Shown: in pieces, positions 16,702 to 25,034 of the stretch | Layout: each line of letters begins with the position of its first letter | Position numbering within the stretch: the first letter of the stretch is position 1 | Source: ZC4RG29 sp035304385 | Lineage (GTDB): Bacteria > Bacteroidota > Bacteroidia > Cytophagales > Cyclobacteriaceae | DNA: 64,000 bases | Direction of reading: 5' to 3' | NCBI GenBank assembly: GCA_035304385.1 | Contig: DATGQD010000044.1 | Location: 62,001 to 126,000 of the forward strand | The notes under the pieces: generated by a model | Told to the model about the DNA's origin: nothing | Seen by the model: only the letters and a program-made list of their open reading frames with translations | The model's database searches: none | Program-made: the position numbers and the translations under genes

Positions 16702-18810
16702 ATGGCATTGATCGGAACGCTGCGCAATAAGATGGGCACCTGGGTGGTTGCCTTCGTGTTTATTGCCATTGCAGCTTTTACATTGAACGACATTTTCGGC
16801 AACAACTCCATTTTGCTGGGCGACAACAACGTCGGTGAAATCGCCGGCGAGAAGATTTCGCTGGAAGAGTTTCAGGCTGCCGTCCAGGAACGTGAGATCA
16901 ACTATCGGTTAACATTCGGCCGGGCTCCCGGCGAGCGCGAAAACCCGCTGTTGCAGGAACAGGCCTGGGAAATGCTGATCGCGAAATATGCCATTGAGCA
17001 ACAGTACGACAAGCTGGGTATCAAGGTAACGACCGACGAAGTCAAAGATATGGTGTGGGGAAAGAACATTGAACCCAGCCTGAAATCCACGCCGATTTTT
17101 CTTAACGAGGCAGGACAATTCGATAACAACCGGGTGCTGCAATACCTTCAGTATGTGAACGCCCTGCCGCCCACTCATGAAGACCGGTACCGCTGGGAAT
17201 CATTCCAGGCCAACCTTGCGCCGGCACGCATCCGGATCAAGTATGAGAACATGATGATACGCTCCGAGAACGTTACCCGTGCGGAGGCAGAACGCGAGTA
17301 TCACGTACAGAATGACGTTGCCGAAGTTAAGTATCTGTTTGTTCCCTTCTATGCCGTGGGCGACTCGGCGGCTGCGCCGGAAGACCGCGCACTGCGTGAA
17401 TACTACAACCAAAACAAAGAACGGTATCGCACCGACCCCATAGCAAGCCTGAGTTATGTGACATTCCCCGTCCTTCCTTCCGCGGCCGATTCTGCTGCGA
17501 TCCGGGACGAAATGGCGCAACTGGCAGCGGAGTTTGCAAACGCCGACAACGACTCCCTGTTCGCGATCACCAACTCGGACGCACCCGACGCTTTTGCACG
17601 CTACACGCCCAACGACCTGCCCCCGTACATTAACCCGGACAGCCTCGTTGAAGGAAATGTGATCGGGCCCTTTGTTGACGGCAATGCATACCGCGTGGCG
17701 AAAATCTCCTCGATTACAGAAGATACGATCTTCACAGCGCGCGCACGGCACATCCTGGTGCGGTGGACCGACGAAACCGACGCTGCCAAACAGGCCGCAC
17801 GGACGAAGGCAGAAGGTATCCTCCGTGAATTGCGGGGCGGAGCAGACTTTGCAGCAAAAGCGCGTGAAGTCAGCGAAGACCCCGGGTCCGCAGCCCGCGG
17901 TGGCGACCTGGGCTGGTTCAGCACGGGTGATATGGTGAAGCCATTTCAGGATGCCGTATTTGGCGCGACCCGACCGGGGCTCATCAACCGGGTTGTGGAA
18001 AGCCAGTTCGGCTATCATATCATCGATGTCACGGACGTCAAGGACAACACTGCGTATTGGATCGCCACACTGAGCGAAGAAATTTCTCCGGGCGATGCTT
18101 CCATCAACGAAGCCCTGAGGAAGGCCGAATCGTTCCAACTGGAAGTTCGCGATCTTGCCTCCTTCCAGCAGGAAGCGTCGTCGCTGGGTCTGAATGTACT
18201 GGAAGCCAAGAACGTTGGCGTGGGCGATCGCCGTATCGGGATCCTCGGCAACGCGCGACGCGTCGTACAATGGCTCTTCAACGACGCTTCGGTCGGTGAT
18301 GTATCCGAAGTATTTGACCTCAACGGAGAGTTTGTTGTTGCCGTAATGACCGACAAGGTCAAGAAGGGTTATAAGCCTTTCGAAATGGTTAAAGATGAAA
18401 TCACCCCGATCGTTGCCAATAAAAACCGGGCGAAGATCATCCAGGATCGTCTAAACAAGCTGGAAGGCACACTTGAAGAAATCGCCAACGCTTTCGGTCC
18501 GGAAGCCACGGTACACACGAGCAGCGACCTCCGGTTGAATTCAACTACCCTGCCGGGGATCAGCTTTGATCCTACCGCGTTGGGTACCGCCTTCCGCCTC
18601 AGCGACGGCGGCCGGTCAAAACCCTTTCAGGGAGAGAATGGTGTGATCATTATGGAGACGATCGCTACGACTATAGCGCCCGCCATTGCGGACTACGGAC
18701 TTTACAAGACGCAACTGGAACAGGCGCGCGCGAACCGCACAAGCTTCAGCATCGCTGACGCCATAAAGGAAAGCGCGAACATCGAAGACAGAAGGTACAA
18801 GTACTATTAA
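16702..18810 (+). CDS. PpiD/SurA-like periplasmic peptidyl-prolyl isomerase
   Basis: Membrane-anchored periplasmic chaperone of the PpiD type, 702 residues. An N-terminal anchor (about residues 10-32, TWVVAFVFIAIAAFTLNDIF) is followed by a SurA_N-like helical region and a parvulin rotamase domain at about 345-445, with ARHILVRW, GGDLGWFSTGDMV and FGYHIIDVTDV as its diagnostic blocks. It probably helps fold outer-membrane proteins crossing the periplasm, which fits the preceding envelope genes. It has its own promoter and ends at a strong terminator. Confidence 0.92.
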   Translation: MALIGTLRNKMGTWVVAFVFIAIAAFTLNDIFGNNSILLGDNNVGEIAGEKISLEEFQAAVQEREINYRLTFGRAPGERENPLLQEQAWEMLIAKYAIEQQYDKLGIKVTTDEVKDMVWGKNIEPSLKSTPIFLNEAGQFDNNRVLQYLQYVNALPPTHEDRYRWESFQANLAPARIRIKYENMMIRSENVTRAEAEREYHVQNDVAEVKYLFVPFYAVGDSAAAPEDRALREYYNQNKERYRTDPIASLSYVTFPVLPSAADSAAIRDEMAQLAAEFANADNDSLFAITNSDAPDAFARYTPNDLPPYINPDSLVEGNVIGPFVDGNAYRVAKISSITEDTIFTARARHILVRWTDETDAAKQAARTKAEGILRELRGGADFAAKAREVSEDPGSAARGGDLGWFSTGDMVKPFQDAVFGATRPGLINRVVESQFGYHIIDVTDVKDNTAYWIATLSEEISPGDASINEALRKAESFQLEVRDLASFQQEASSLGLNVLEAKNVGVGDRRIGILGNARRVVQWLFNDASVGDVSEVFDLNGEFVVAVMTDKVKKGYKPFEMVKDEITPIVANKNRAKIIQDRLNKLEGTLEEIANAFGPEATVHTSSDLRLNSTTLPGISFDPTALGTAFRLSDGGRSKPFQGENGVIIMETIATTIAPAIADYGLYKTQLEQARANRTSFSIADAIKESANIEDRRYKYY

Positions 18811-18823
18811 TAGTTCACGCGAT

Positions 18824-18872
18824 AAAGACTCGCATCGGTCTTTACGGGCGATGCGGGTCTTTGTCTTTTTTA
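18824..18872 (+). terminator. Intrinsic terminator after the PpiD-like gene
   Basis: AAAGACTCGCATCG (18824-18837) pairs with CGATGCGGGTCTTT (18849-18862), a 14-bp stem with one G-T pair and an 11-nt loop, then a T-rich tail (TCTTTTTT). An in-frame ATG of the next gene at 18851 falls inside it, so a later start is preferred there. Confidence 0.8.
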
Positions 18873-18889
18873 GGAACCGGGGAAACGAA

Positions 18890-19162
18890 ATGGAGGCTAT
18901 GGATCAGGATTGGCTTGAGTCCTTTCGGGAAAAACTCGACAAACACTATGCATGGCCCTCTCTTTATGTATTCAAGTTCATTGTGCCGAAGGGCAAGGAA
19001 GACGAGTTGAAGAGCTTCTTTCCCGCACACGAGGTCGCCGAAAGAAGCTCCGCCAAAGGCAACTACACGAGCTTCACCATCCAGATGATGTGTCCTTCGA
19101 GCGAATCCGTTATCGACGTGTACCAACGCGTATCCAACATCGAAGGGATTATTGCGCTGTAG
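18890..19162 (+). CDS. DUF493 (YbeD-like) family protein
   Basis: A 90-residue cytoplasmic protein of the DUF493/YbeD family, which has a ferredoxin-like fold and is thought to be regulatory; no activity is established. The pattern WPSLYVFKFIVPKG, then YTSFTIQMMCPSSESVIDVYQRVSNIEGI fits the family. Starts at 18890 or 18899 are both plausible; the ATG at 18851 lies within the upstream terminator and is rejected. It is followed after 69 bp by the pterin dehydratase gene. Confidence 0.85.
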   Translation: MEAMDQDWLESFREKLDKHYAWPSLYVFKFIVPKGKEDELKSFFPAHEVAERSSAKGNYTSFTIQMMCPSSESVIDVYQRVSNIEGIIAL

Positions 19163-19231
19163 ACGCTATATTTCCCAACCAAAGCAACCTGCACCACGAA
19201 CGCTGTAACAACACACCAAAACCGTTCAATT

Positions 19232-19465
19232 ATGTGGACCGAAGCAGACAACCGACTTAAGAAAACCTTTGAGTTCCGCGACTTCACCGAAGCCTTTGGT
19301 TTCATGACGCGCGTAGCCATCGTTGCTGAAAAGATGAACCACCATCCCACGTGGACGAACACGTGGAACAAGGTGTCGTTCGAACTGAGCACCCATGACG
19401 CAGGTGATGTAGTCACGGAAAAAGATCACAAGCTCGCCGCTGCGATCGACGCACAGGCAAAATGA
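19232..19465 (+). CDS. phhB: Pterin-4a-carbinolamine dehydratase
   Basis: Small enzyme (77 residues) dehydrating 4a-hydroxytetrahydropterin, which recycles the cofactor of aromatic amino acid hydroxylases. The family motif is clear: VAEKMNHHPTWTNTWNKV with the paired histidines, then STHDAGDVVTEKDHKLA. The protein is short relative to many members (~95-110) but has the full catalytic block. No phenylalanine hydroxylase gene is in view, so a moonlighting role is possible. The stop overlaps the rsmI start (ATGA). Confidence 0.93.
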   Translation: MWTEADNRLKKTFEFRDFTEAFGFMTRVAIVAEKMNHHPTWTNTWNKVSFELSTHDAGDVVTEKDHKLAAAIDAQAK

Positions 19466-20166
19466 AGGCGGAGCGGCAGACGTCACTCTACCTTGTACCG
19501 ACACCCATCGGCAACCTGGGCGATTTCACCTACCGTGCTGTTGAGATCCTGAAGAACGTCGACCAGGTCCTGGCTGAAGATACCCGGACCTCGTCGATAC
19601 TCCTCAAGCATTACGGTATCACCCGCCCACTTAAGAGCTTTCACAACTACAACGAGCACCGGGTTCTTGAAGGGCTTATCGAACGCATGAAGGCTGGAGA
19701 AACATTTGCCCTGGTTTCTGACGCCGGCACGCCGGGTATATCCGATCCCGGCTTTCTCCTGGTCCGTGCCTGTATCGAATCCGGCATTCAGGTGGAATGT
19801 CTTCCCGGCGCCACGGCGCTGATCCCTGCACTGGTGAAATCGGGGCTTCCCTCTGACCGCTTTGTATTCGAAGGCTTCCTTCCCCACAAGAAAGGTCGAA
19901 AGACAAGAATTCAGAATCTTGCGGACGAAACCAGGACGATCGTGTTGTACGAATCGCCATTTCGGCTCCTAAAGACACTGGAACAACTGGCGGGAGTTTT
20001 GGGACCGGATCGAAAAGCTTCCGTATCGCGTGAACTCACGAAACTGCACGAAGAGACGGTTGGCGGAACACTTGAATCGCTGGTGGATCACTTCAGGAAG
20101 AACGAACCGCGCGGCGAGATCGTTATCGTAGTCGCAGGCGCCGGAAGGAACCAGGAAATTGGGTAA
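19462..20166 (+). CDS. rsmI: 16S rRNA (cytidine(1402)-2'-O)-methyltransferase
   Basis: SAM-dependent enzyme methylating the ribose of C1402 in the decoding centre of 16S rRNA. The 234 residues begin TSLYLVPTPIGNLGDFTYRA and contain VLAEDTRTSSILLKHYGI, VSDAGTPGISDPG and the FEGFLPHKKGRK block, all characteristic of RsmI in the tetrapyrrole-methylase fold. Some homologues are longer by a C-terminal domain that is absent here. Translationally coupled to the pterin dehydratase gene by a 4-bp overlap. Confidence 0.95.
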   Translation: MKAERQTSLYLVPTPIGNLGDFTYRAVEILKNVDQVLAEDTRTSSILLKHYGITRPLKSFHNYNEHRVLEGLIERMKAGETFALVSDAGTPGISDPGFLLVRACIESGIQVECLPGATALIPALVKSGLPSDRFVFEGFLPHKKGRKTRIQNLADETRTIVLYESPFRLLKTLEQLAGVLGPDRKASVSRELTKLHEETVGGTLESLVDHFRKNEPRGEIVIVVAGAGRNQEIG

Positions 20167-20209
20167 ATTGAATCGCCGCCGGCACAGCAACATCGTATAA
20201 GCGGAAGCT

Positions 20210-21010
20210 ATGGAACTTCAATCAATAGAGCAGGACACCATTCGCGTCTGCAAGGAGGTGGGAGCGTTTATCCTGAAAGAAAGCCGCTCCTTCGACCCTT
20301 CCCGGATCGAACAAAAGACCGACTTTAACAACCTCGTCTCCTATGTCGACAAGGAAGCGGAACGAATGCTGGTAAAACGCCTTCAGGAAATTCTTCCCGA
20401 ATCAGGCTTCATCACCGAAGAAGGCACGGTAAAACGGTCGGACGATAAGAAATACCACTGGATTATCGATCCCCTTGATGGCACCACCAACTTTCTGCAC
20501 AGCCTGCCCATATTTGCGATCAGCGTCGCCCTCGCCGAAAAAGATCGCCTGCTGCTTGGCGTAGTGCATGAAATGAGTCATGACGAATGTTACCACGCTA
20601 CCATTGAGGGTCCCGCACGATGCAATGGCGAAGTAATTAAAGTGTCTACCGTGTCCACACTTCGCGAATCCCTGCTCGCTACTGGATTTCCATACTACCA
20701 CCTGGATAAAAACGACGAATACCTGGACATCATCAAGGTTTTTTTGGCTGAAACCCACGGCATCCGCCGGCTTGGCAGTGCCGCTGTTGACCTGGCGTAT
20801 GTAGCCTGTGGACGTCTTGAGGGATTCTTCGAATACAGCCTTAATCCGTGGGATGTGGCCGCGGGCGCGCTGATCGTGCAACAGGCTGGCGGCACTGTCA
20901 CCGATTTCAGGGGCGGTGACAATTTTCTCCATGGTGGCGAACTCTGCGCCAGCAACGGGAAAGTACACACCGAGATGCTGAACGTCGTCCAGGAACGCTG
21001 GTACGTCTAA
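20210..21010 (+). CDS. suhB: Inositol monophosphatase family protein
   Basis: Mg2+-dependent phosphatase of the IMPase family, 266 residues, likely acting on inositol-1-phosphate or related phosphates. The metal-binding signature IDPLDGTTNFLH, the upstream GFITEEG and the C-terminal NPWDVAAGALIVQQAGG are intact. SuhB-type proteins also associate with transcription antitermination in some bacteria; this role is not testable here. It lies 43 bp after rsmI. Substrate not determined by sequence. Confidence 0.9.
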   Translation: MELQSIEQDTIRVCKEVGAFILKESRSFDPSRIEQKTDFNNLVSYVDKEAERMLVKRLQEILPESGFITEEGTVKRSDDKKYHWIIDPLDGTTNFLHSLPIFAISVALAEKDRLLLGVVHEMSHDECYHATIEGPARCNGEVIKVSTVSTLRESLLATGFPYYHLDKNDEYLDIIKVFLAETHGIRRLGSAAVDLAYVACGRLEGFFEYSLNPWDVAAGALIVQQAGGTVTDFRGGDNFLHGGELCASNGKVHTEMLNVVQERWYV

Positions 21011-21080
21011 AAACCGGGAGTGGGCGAATTTTTCTACACAAAACAGGATTATTCAGGTACAAGGTGGTAATTTTGGGGTG

Positions 21081-21245
21081 ATGGTGCAGCAAATCTTAGT
21101 CATTCTCATTTTCCTGGCGGCTGTCGCCTACCTGGTAACGCTCGTTGTCCGGCAGCTCCGCGCCAAATCCGGATGCGCTTCCGGATGCGGCAAGTGTGGC
21201 GCCCTGGATATGAAGGAGATCGAATCCCGACTCCGCAAGCAATAG
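21081..21245 (+). CDS. 54-residue Cys-rich membrane mini-protein (FeoB-associated-like)
   Basis: A short frame with a single hydrophobic span (MVQQILVILIFLAAVAYLVT) followed by a basic stretch and a Cys-rich tail CASGCGKCGALD, then an acidic/basic end. This layout is that of the FeoB-associated Cys-rich membrane proteins, which probably bind metal, but feoA or feoB is not adjacent. The start is the ATG following GTG in GGGGTGATGG. It lies between the phosphatase gene and a convergent radical SAM gene. The frame and cysteines are directly visible; function is inference. Confidence 0.65.
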   Translation: MVQQILVILIFLAAVAYLVTLVVRQLRAKSGCASGCGKCGALDMKEIESRLRKQ

Positions 21246-21247
21246 TT

Positions 21248-21295
21248 GCCCCTGCACCCTGCATCTGCATCTGCATCTGCCCCTGCCCCTATCCC
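21248..21295. repeat. Hexanucleotide microsatellite (TGCATC/TGCCCC)
   Basis: Three perfect TGCATC units at 21260-21277 flanked by TGCACC- and TGCCCC-type units, between the mini-protein stop and the radical SAM stop and overlapping the latter. The same TGCATCTGCATCTGCC string occurs in the Ala/Asp linker of sucB (about 26296-26310). Confidence 0.7.
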
Positions 21296-22311
21296 CAGAC
21301 CTTCGTGCCTTCCGTACAGTTCCTGCAAATGTCGATTTCGCTTCTTGATCGCAGTACAGCCGCCCTGAATGCGCGGTAACGCTCTCCATTCCAGATATCG
21401 GCGAACGACTCTTTCCTGACATTTCCGAGTTCGTGTTGGGCGTCCTTATCAAAACAGCAGGGGACGACGCGGCCATCCCACGTGATGACACAACTGTTCC
21501 ACATCTTCCAGCAGTGATTGGCCATTTCATTTTTGATGCGCCAGGTTCCATCGGCGTTGCGGGCGTAGCGGCTGTAGCGATTATCGCGCGGGATCAGGGG
21601 CGATCCGTGCTCATAGTCGTAGATCTGCGCGGTCTTGAGTTTGACTTCATCCACGCCTAACGTCCGCGCCAGACGTTTCAACTCGGGAATCTGATGTTCA
21701 TTCTGACGCACAACGAGAAACTGAAAGATGACATGAGGTGTCGCCGATGCCAGGCGCCTCTTCCAGCGGATAACATTGCGTGTGCCCTCCAACACACGGT
21801 CTAAAACGCCTCCACGACGATAGGCAGAATACGCATCCTGCGTGGTACCGTCGATGGATACGATAAGCCGGTCCAAACCCGACTCAACGGTTGCGCGCGC
21901 CATCTCGTCGTTGAGGTAATGACCGTTGGTGGATGTTGCGGTATACACCCCGGCGTCAGCAGCCTTACGCACCATCGCCATGAGATCCCGATGCAGATAA
22001 GGCTCACCCTGAAAATAGAACGTGAGCCAAAACAGGGTGGACCCCAGCTGTCGTAATAAGTCATCAAGCAACGCTGCATCCATCATCCCCGTCGGACGCG
22101 AGAATGAACGAAGCCCGCTCGGGCATTCCGGACAACGGAGGTTACAGGAGGTAGTCGGCTCAACGGCGATACTTATCGGCATACCGGCTATGCGCGGTTC
22201 ACCGGTGATGCGTGCATACTGGTAGCTCGACCAAATCGACGCCGCGTTGCGCCATCGCGCCGGCGTAGACCTCGACAACAAGTGAAGCGTCTCGCGCATA
22301 GGGGCTGCCAT
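21289..22311 (-). CDS. Radical SAM/SPASM domain protein
   Basis: Iron-sulphur enzyme that cleaves SAM to start radical chemistry. The CX3CX2C cluster motif CNLRCPEC is near residue 56 from the start used here, GEPYLH follows as the GGE-like SAM-binding motif, and the C-terminus has the SPASM cysteines (SCVITWDGRVVPCCFDK and later ICRNC). Length 340. I chose the ATG at 22311 because an exact -7 box lies immediately upstream and covers the alternative ATG (22347). Substrate is unknown; SPASM proteins act on peptides, sugars or lipids. Nothing nearby identifies a peptide target. Confidence 0.85.
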   Translation of the reverse strand: MAAPMRETLHLLSRSTPARWRNAASIWSSYQYARITGEPRIAGMPISIAVEPTTSCNLRCPECPSGLRSFSRPTGMMDAALLDDLLRQLGSTLFWLTFYFQGEPYLHRDLMAMVRKAADAGVYTATSTNGHYLNDEMARATVESGLDRLIVSIDGTTQDAYSAYRRGGVLDRVLEGTRNVIRWKRRLASATPHVIFQFLVVRQNEHQIPELKRLARTLGVDEVKLKTAQIYDYEHGSPLIPRDNRYSRYARNADGTWRIKNEMANHCWKMWNSCVITWDGRVVPCCFDKDAQHELGNVRKESFADIWNGERYRAFRAAVLRSRSEIDICRNCTEGTKVWG

Positions 22312-22317
22312 TTCAAA

Positions 22318-22348
22318 CAAAAGTACACCCTTATGCGGGAATAGCAAC
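22318..22348 (-). promoter_or_regulatory. Promoter of the radical SAM/SPASM gene
   Basis: On the minus strand GTTG (22345-22348), 19 bp, then TACTTTTG (22318-22325). The expected start of transcription is only a few bases before the ATG at 22311, so the mRNA may be nearly leaderless. Confidence 0.5.
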
Positions 22349-22367
22349 CGACATACTATCTTGCAGA

Positions 22368-23534
22368 ATGCGTGCCCCGATACGACTGACCCTGACGCTA
22401 CTTCTACTCGCCCTGGGCGAAATGCTCTATGCGCAGCGCACGCTTTCTCCCGACGCGACCATATCGGTTATCACATGTGGCCCCGGACAGGATGAGCTGT
22501 ATTCCGCCTTCGGTCATAGCGCCATCCGGGTATACGATCCCCGACAACAGATCGACGAGGCGTACAACTACGGCGTATTCGATTTCGACCGGCCGTACTT
22601 CTATCTGAACTTTGCCCGCGGATATCTTTACTATCAGCTCGCCGTCTGGGACTATCAGGCCTTCGCCGGAATGTATATGTACAACAACCGGTTCATTCAC
22701 GAACAGGTACTTAACCTTACGCCCTCCCAGAAACAACGCGTGTACGACTTTCTTCAGTGGAATGCATTACCCGAGAACCGCTTCTACCGGTATGACTACT
22801 TTTACAACAACTGTGCTACAAAGATCCGCGATGTATTTGCACACGTATTCGAAGACTCTGTAACGTTCGATGGTTCGTACATTGACACCAGGCATACCAT
22901 CCGCGAACTCACCGACCTCTACCTGGGTCAGCAGCCGTGGGGCGATCTGGGCATCGACATCTGCCTGGGGCTGCCCATGGACAAGGTTGCGGATCCCTAC
23001 GAGTACATGTTCCTGCCCGACTACATTGAGTCCGGCTTTGATCACGCCACCATCTACCATGACGGAGCGCGTGTGCCCCTGGTGGCTGAGAAGATCATTG
23101 TCTATACACCCCGTGAAGAAGATCCGCAGCAGGGCTTGCCACATCCGCTGTTCGTATTCAGTATCGTCGCGGTCGCAATTGCGGGAATCAGCATTTCCGA
23201 CTTGCGTCGTCGTAACGCTACTTTATGGGTAGATGCCATACTGTTCGGCATTACCGGCCTGATCGGATTGCTGCTGCTCACGCTCTGGCTCTTCACCGAC
23301 CACGCAGCCGCCGCGCGAAACCTAAACCTGTTGTGGGCATTGCCTACGCACCTCATCGTAGTTTTCTTTCTGAAGAGGAAGAGCAAGCGCATCCGGATTT
23401 ACTTTCTCGTAACGGCCATTCTGAGTGTACTACTATTGGTATCCTGGAATTTTCTACCCCAGATGCTCCACTACTCGCTGATACCCGTTGTGATCGCGTT
23501 AGGAATGAGAGCAGGTGTGAGATATAAGTGTTGA
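22368..23534 (+). CDS. DUF4105 domain membrane protein
   Basis: A 388-residue exported protein with a signal peptide (1-22, ending LYAQ), a large extracytoplasmic DUF4105 region and about four C-terminal membrane spans (from about residue 260). The conserved GQDELYSAFGHSAIRVYD and FYNNCATKIRDVF blocks place a histidine and a cysteine as in a possible papain-like (NlpC-like) hydrolase, which is inference; no activity is established for the family. Divergent from the radical SAM gene with about 55 bp between starts, and convergent with lpdA. Confidence 0.82.
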   Translation: MRAPIRLTLTLLLLALGEMLYAQRTLSPDATISVITCGPGQDELYSAFGHSAIRVYDPRQQIDEAYNYGVFDFDRPYFYLNFARGYLYYQLAVWDYQAFAGMYMYNNRFIHEQVLNLTPSQKQRVYDFLQWNALPENRFYRYDYFYNNCATKIRDVFAHVFEDSVTFDGSYIDTRHTIRELTDLYLGQQPWGDLGIDICLGLPMDKVADPYEYMFLPDYIESGFDHATIYHDGARVPLVAEKIIVYTPREEDPQQGLPHPLFVFSIVAVAIAGISISDLRRRNATLWVDAILFGITGLIGLLLLTLWLFTDHAAAARNLNLLWALPTHLIVVFFLKRKSKRIRIYFLVTAILSVLLLVSWNFLPQMLHYSLIPVVIALGMRAGVRYKC

Positions 23535-23589
23535 AGTGCCTGCCCGGCTAACGTAAGCTGCAAAGTTCAAGTCAGGCAGGCACTCCAAC
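23530..23589. repeat. Long inverted repeat between DUF4105 and lpdA
   Basis: GTTGAAGTGCCTGCC (23530-23544) and its reverse complement with one mismatch (23575-23589) enclose 30 bp. It sits between convergent genes but has no T-tract, so a transcript-end or repeat-element role is uncertain. Confidence 0.55.
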
Positions 23590-23595
23590 GCATCA

Positions 23596-24993
23596 TTAGA
23601 GATGAATCGGCCGATTCGCCGTAGCCGCCAGGCAGGCTTCCTTAACGGCTTCCATGTACGTGGGGTGAGCGTGTGACATCCGGCCTACATCTTCGGCGGC
23701 AGCGCGGAATTCCATGGCGGTGACGCCGGCGGCAATCATGTCGGCGGCACGCGCGCCAATAATATGTACGCCCAGAATCTCGTCGGTATTTTTATCCGCC
23801 AGAATTTTTACAAGGCCTTCGGTATCCATGCTGGCACGTGCTCTGCCAAGCGCCTTGTAGGGAAACCTCCCGGTCTTGTAGGCGCGTCCCGCTTCTTTCA
23901 ATTGCTCTTCGGTATGGCCGACGCTGGCGACCTCGGGCCACGTATATACGACGCCGGGAATAAGCAGGTAATTGATGTGCGGCTTTTGGCCAGCGAGGCG
24001 CTCGGCGACGAGCACGCCCTCTTCTTCCGCCTTGTGGGCGAGCATAGGGCCCCGCACAACGTCACCAATGGCGTATATGTTATCAACGCTGGTACGCAGA
24101 TGTTCATCAACAGGGATACGCCCTTTGTCCAACCCGATGCCAACAGCATTAAGGTTCAAGCCTTCTGTGTAGGGTCGTCGTCCGATGCTTACCAGGCAGT
24201 AGTCGCCTTTTAGCTCCAACGGCTTTCCCTGCTTGTCCTCGGCCTTCACGGTTACTTCTTTTCCCTTGGCGTTGACGGCTGTCACCTTATGGCCGAGGTA
24301 GATGTCCATACCCATTTTCTTGGCGACCTTTTGCAGCTCCTTACCAAGTGTGGAGTCCATGGTGGGAATAAGGTTGTCGAGAAACTCTACGACCGTCACC
24401 TTTGAACCGATGCGTGCATACACCGATCCAAGCTCCATACCGATCACTCCTCCACCGATTACGATGAGGTGCTTGGGTATCTCTTTCAGCTCCAGCGCTT
24501 CGGTGCTGGAGATAATGCGTTTCTTATCGAAGGGTGCAAACGGCAGCGGCGTAGGTTTGGAACCCGTCGCAATGATCACATGATCGGTGGTGATCGTCGT
24601 TTCTTTACCGTCGGTGGCCAGGATCTTTATCGTGTTCTTGTCGACGAAGGAGCCCACGCCATGATGCACCTCGATCTTGTTCTTCTTCATGAGAAAAGCA
24701 ATGCCATCTACATTCTGCTTGACGACATCCGTTTTTCGGGCGATCATCGTACCGATGTCCACTTTAAGTCCCTGTACGTTGATCCCGTGGGTCTTGAAGT
24801 TCTCCTTCGCGTTGGCGTAGTGCTCACTGGAATCGAGTAGAGCCTTTGAGGGTATACACCCCACGTTAAGGCAGGTACCTCCCAGTGTATCGTATTTTTC
24901 TATGATGGCGGTTTTGAAGCCGAGTTGGGCACACCGGATAGCGGCCACGTATCCTCCAGGGCCGGAACCTATAACTGTGACGTTGTACTGCAT
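23596..24993 (-). CDS. lpdA: Dihydrolipoyl dehydrogenase (E3)
   Basis: FAD flavoenzyme re-oxidising dihydrolipoyl groups of 2-oxoacid dehydrogenase complexes with NAD+. The 465 residues have the FAD-binding VIGSGPGGYVAA, redox-active GGTCLNVGCIPSK (C41 and C46), the NAD-binding VIGGGVIGMELG and the C-terminal HAHPTYMEA with the catalytic His. It is the third gene of the minus-strand operon sucA-sucB-lpdA, 41 bp after sucB, so it most likely serves the 2-oxoglutarate dehydrogenase complex. Confidence 0.97.
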   Translation of the reverse strand: MQYNVTVIGSGPGGYVAAIRCAQLGFKTAIIEKYDTLGGTCLNVGCIPSKALLDSSEHYANAKENFKTHGINVQGLKVDIGTMIARKTDVVKQNVDGIAFLMKKNKIEVHHGVGSFVDKNTIKILATDGKETTITTDHVIIATGSKPTPLPFAPFDKKRIISSTEALELKEIPKHLIVIGGGVIGMELGSVYARIGSKVTVVEFLDNLIPTMDSTLGKELQKVAKKMGMDIYLGHKVTAVNAKGKEVTVKAEDKQGKPLELKGDYCLVSIGRRPYTEGLNLNAVGIGLDKGRIPVDEHLRTSVDNIYAIGDVVRGPMLAHKAEEEGVLVAERLAGQKPHINYLLIPGVVYTWPEVASVGHTEEQLKEAGRAYKTGRFPYKALGRARASMDTEGLVKILADKNTDEILGVHIIGARAADMIAAGVTAMEFRAAAEDVGRMSHAHPTYMEAVKEACLAATANRPIHL

Positions 24994-25034
24994 GACAAGA
25001 GTTTAAGACAAAAATCGCGTTTGAAAGGAAGGCC

